Below, piece by piece: positions 6,369 through 7,780 of a stretch of 7,780 nt of DNA. Each line of letters starts with the position of its first letter. The stretch's first letter is position 1. Origin of the DNA: Ramlibacter sp. (GTDB lineage Bacteria > Pseudomonadota > Gammaproteobacteria > Burkholderiales > Burkholderiaceae_C). The position numbers were made by a program, and so were the translations under genes. The stretch is taken from assembly GCA_025351615.1 (NCBI GenBank), contig JANXVP010000103.1, positions 1-7,780 of the forward strand, in the 5' to 3' direction. A model generated the notes under the pieces. That model did no database searches and was not told the origin of the DNA. It saw nothing but the letters and a program-made list of their open reading frames with translations.

Positions 6369-7780
6369 GCGAGTACTCCCAGGCCCGAGGGCTGTGCAGC
6401 GCTTGGCACGGAGCGGCATGCGGGTCCGGCCGGCGTCATTTTCAGCAGGAACTTCTGCATGTCCCACGCCCCGGTCGGACAGCGCTCGGCGCACAGGCCG
6501 CAATGCAGGCAGACGTCCTCGTCCTTGACCATGACGCGGCCGGTCTTGAGGCCGCCCGAGACGTACAGGTCCTGCGCCAGGTTCAACGCCGGCGCCTTCA
6601 GGCGGGTTCTCAGATCCGCCTCGGCGCCGTTCTCGGTAAAGGTGATGCAGTCCATCGGGCAGATATCGACGCAGGCGTCGCATTCGATGCACAGCGGCTC
6701 GGCGAAGACCGTCTGCACATCGCAGTTCAGGCAGCGCCCGGCTTCCTTGACCGCGGTGGCGACGTCGAAGCCCAGTTCGACCTCGACCTTGATGCTGGAG
6801 AGCGCCTTCTGCGCGTTGGCCCACGGCACCTTGTAGCGCGAGTCGTTCGCCGTGTCGTTGTCGTAACTCCACTCGTGAATGCCCATCTTCTGCGACATCA
6901 GGTTGGTCATCGGATCGGGCCGGACGCGCACGTCCTCGGCGTTCAGGAAGCGGTCGATCGACACCGCGGCGTCGTGGCCGTGCGCGACCGCGGTGATGAT
7001 GTTCTTCGGGCCGAAGGCCGAATCCCCGCCGAAGAACACGTTCGGCACGCTGGACTGCAGGCTGACCTTGTCCAGGCTCGGCAGGCCCCATTCGTCAAAA
7101 ACGATGCCGCAATCGCGTTCGATCCAGGGAAAGGCGTTTTCCTGGCCGACGGCCACCAGGACGTCGTCACATGCAAGGTGGACGTCCGGCTCGCCCGTGG
7201 GCAGCAACCGGCGGCGGCCTTTCTCGTCGAGCACCGCTTCCACCTTTTCGAAGGTGACGCCGGTCAGGCGGCCATGGTCGTGCGTGAAGGCTTTGGGGAC
7301 GAGCCAGTTGAGGATGGGAATATCCTCATGCATGGCGTCCTCCTTTTCCCAGGGGGAGGCCTTCATCTCATCGAACCCGGAACGGACGATGACCTTCACG
7401 TCCTCACCGCCGAGGCGGCGCGAGGTGCGGCAGCAGTCCATGGCGGTGTTGCCGCCACCGAGCACGATGACCCGGCGGCCGATCTTTTCGATATGTCCGA
7501 AGGAAACGCTGGAAAGCCAGTCGATGCCGATGTGCACATGCGCCGCCGCCTCTACACGGCCGGGGATATCGAGATCGCGGCCGCGCGGAGCGCCGGAGCC
7601 GACGAAGATCGCATCGTAGTTTTCAGCGATAAGCTTCTTCAGGCTGTCGATGCGATGGCCGCCCTTGAAGTCGATGCCAAGGTTGAGGATGTAATCGGTT
7701 TCCTCGTCGATCACCGAATCCGGCAACCGGAATTTTGGAATCTGGCTGCGCATCATGCCACCGGCCTTGGGATCGGCATC
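6365..7780 (-). CDS. korC: FAD-dependent NAD(P)H oxidoreductase with C-terminal ferredoxin motifs (partial)
   Basis: The visible 471 residues are the C-terminal part; the frame is open to the right edge and begins PKAGGMMRSQIPKFRLP. That segment aligns with the interior of GltD-type (glutamate synthase small subunit) reductases, so the N-terminal Fe-S and first FAD-binding motif are outside the window. Visible parts, numbered from the edge: the second Rossmann motif VLGGGNTAMD (106-115) for NAD(P)H, and the FAD-closing motif NVFFGGDSAFGP (247-258). A Fe-S tail follows, with Cys350/353, then Cys364/367/370/374 in CIECDACVDICP and Cys424/427/430/434 in CLHCGLCAERCP. The protein would link the Kor enzyme to NAD(P), as reported for the three-subunit 2-oxoglutarate:NADP+ oxidoreductase of Azoarcus evansii; by similarity to GltD the nucleotide is probably NADP. 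Its stop overlaps the korA start (ATGA). The family is clear, but the korC name is an inference from context. Confidence 0.87.
   Translation of the reverse strand, partial: DADPKAGGMMRSQIPKFRLPDSVIDEETDYILNLGIDFKGGHRIDSLKKLIAENYDAIFVGSGAPRGRDLDIPGRVEAAAHVHIGIDWLSSVSFGHIEKIGRRVIVLGGGNTAMDCCRTSRRLGGEDVKVIVRSGFDEMKASPWEKEDAMHEDIPILNWLVPKAFTHDHGRLTGVTFEKVEAVLDEKGRRRLLPTGEPDVHLACDDVLVAVGQENAFPWIERDCGIVFDEWGLPSLDKVSLQSSVPNVFFGGDSAFGPKNIITAVAHGHDAAVSIDRFLNAEDVRVRPDPMTNLMSQKMGIHEWSYDNDTANDSRYKVPWANAQKALSSIKVEVELGFDVATAVKEAGRCLNCDVQTVFAEPLCIECDACVDICPMDCITFTENGAEADLRTRLKAPALNLAQDLYVSGGLKTGRVMVKDEDVCLHCGLCAERCPTGAWDMQKFLLKMTPAGPACRSVPSAAQPSGLGVLA

Noticed and set aside
4485..6836. Very long open frame on the + strand opposite korA and the end of korC (783 codons)
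   Set aside because: Composition is dominated by Arg, His, Gly and Val with no domain or ordered motif, and the opposite strand carries clear KorA and KorC motifs throughout. It is a GC-skew shadow.
1..7780. tRNA, rRNA, CRISPR array, insertion sequence or prophage signs
   Set aside because: No direct-repeat array, transposase, terminal inverted repeats or RNA-gene signature was seen. Coding density and base composition look even throughout.

Overview
The window is GC-rich (roughly two thirds G+C by eye), densely coded and all bacterial. Gene content and protein style point to a betaproteobacterium, probably Burkholderiales or Rhodocyclales. The evidence is an intracellular short-chain polyhydroxybutyrate (PHB) depolymerase of the PhaZ type, a short soluble RnfB/RsxB-like ferredoxin, and a 2-oxoacid:ferredoxin oxidoreductase with a fused gamma-alpha subunit and an FAD/Fe-S partner. 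This is inference from protein families; there is no rRNA or other taxonomic marker in the window.

Left part, + strand (1-2956): the last 43 codons of an aspartate/aromatic aminotransferase, then a TauE/SafE (TSUP) membrane transporter that starts with TTG. A 122-bp intergenic region follows, with an extended -10 promoter overlapping a TTGC/GCAA inverted repeat that resembles a PHB-responsive (PhaR-type) operator. It leads into phaZ. The phaZ stop overlaps the GTG start of a 199-residue ferredoxin carrying one Fe4S domain and two classical 4Fe-4S motifs.

Right part, - strand (7780 down to 2986): an operon read right to left. It contains an FAD/NAD(P)H oxidoreductase with C-terminal ferredoxin motifs (korC-like, N terminus beyond the window), a fused gamma-alpha 2-oxoacid oxidoreductase subunit (korA-like), the thiamine-diphosphate beta subunit (korB-like), and a two-CBS-domain protein. 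The first three genes are joined by two ATGA overlaps. The fourth is separated by 39 bp, most of which forms a perfect 8-bp inverted repeat that reaches into the Shine-Dalgarno sequence of the CBS gene.

How the genes may work together: KorA/KorB would oxidise a 2-oxoacid (2-oxoglutarate is the best guess) with CoA and pass low-potential electrons through Fe-S clusters to the FAD subunit, and from there to NAD(P) or ferredoxin. The CBS protein could sense adenylates and adjust that activity. On the opposite strand, PhaZ mobilises stored PHB and the co-translated ferredoxin handles electrons for an unknown partner. The two operons converge with only 29 bp between their stop codons and no visible terminator. 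All families here are known. The least described features are the intercistronic hairpin, the tight coupling of phaZ to a ferredoxin, and the CBS protein attached to the kor operon.
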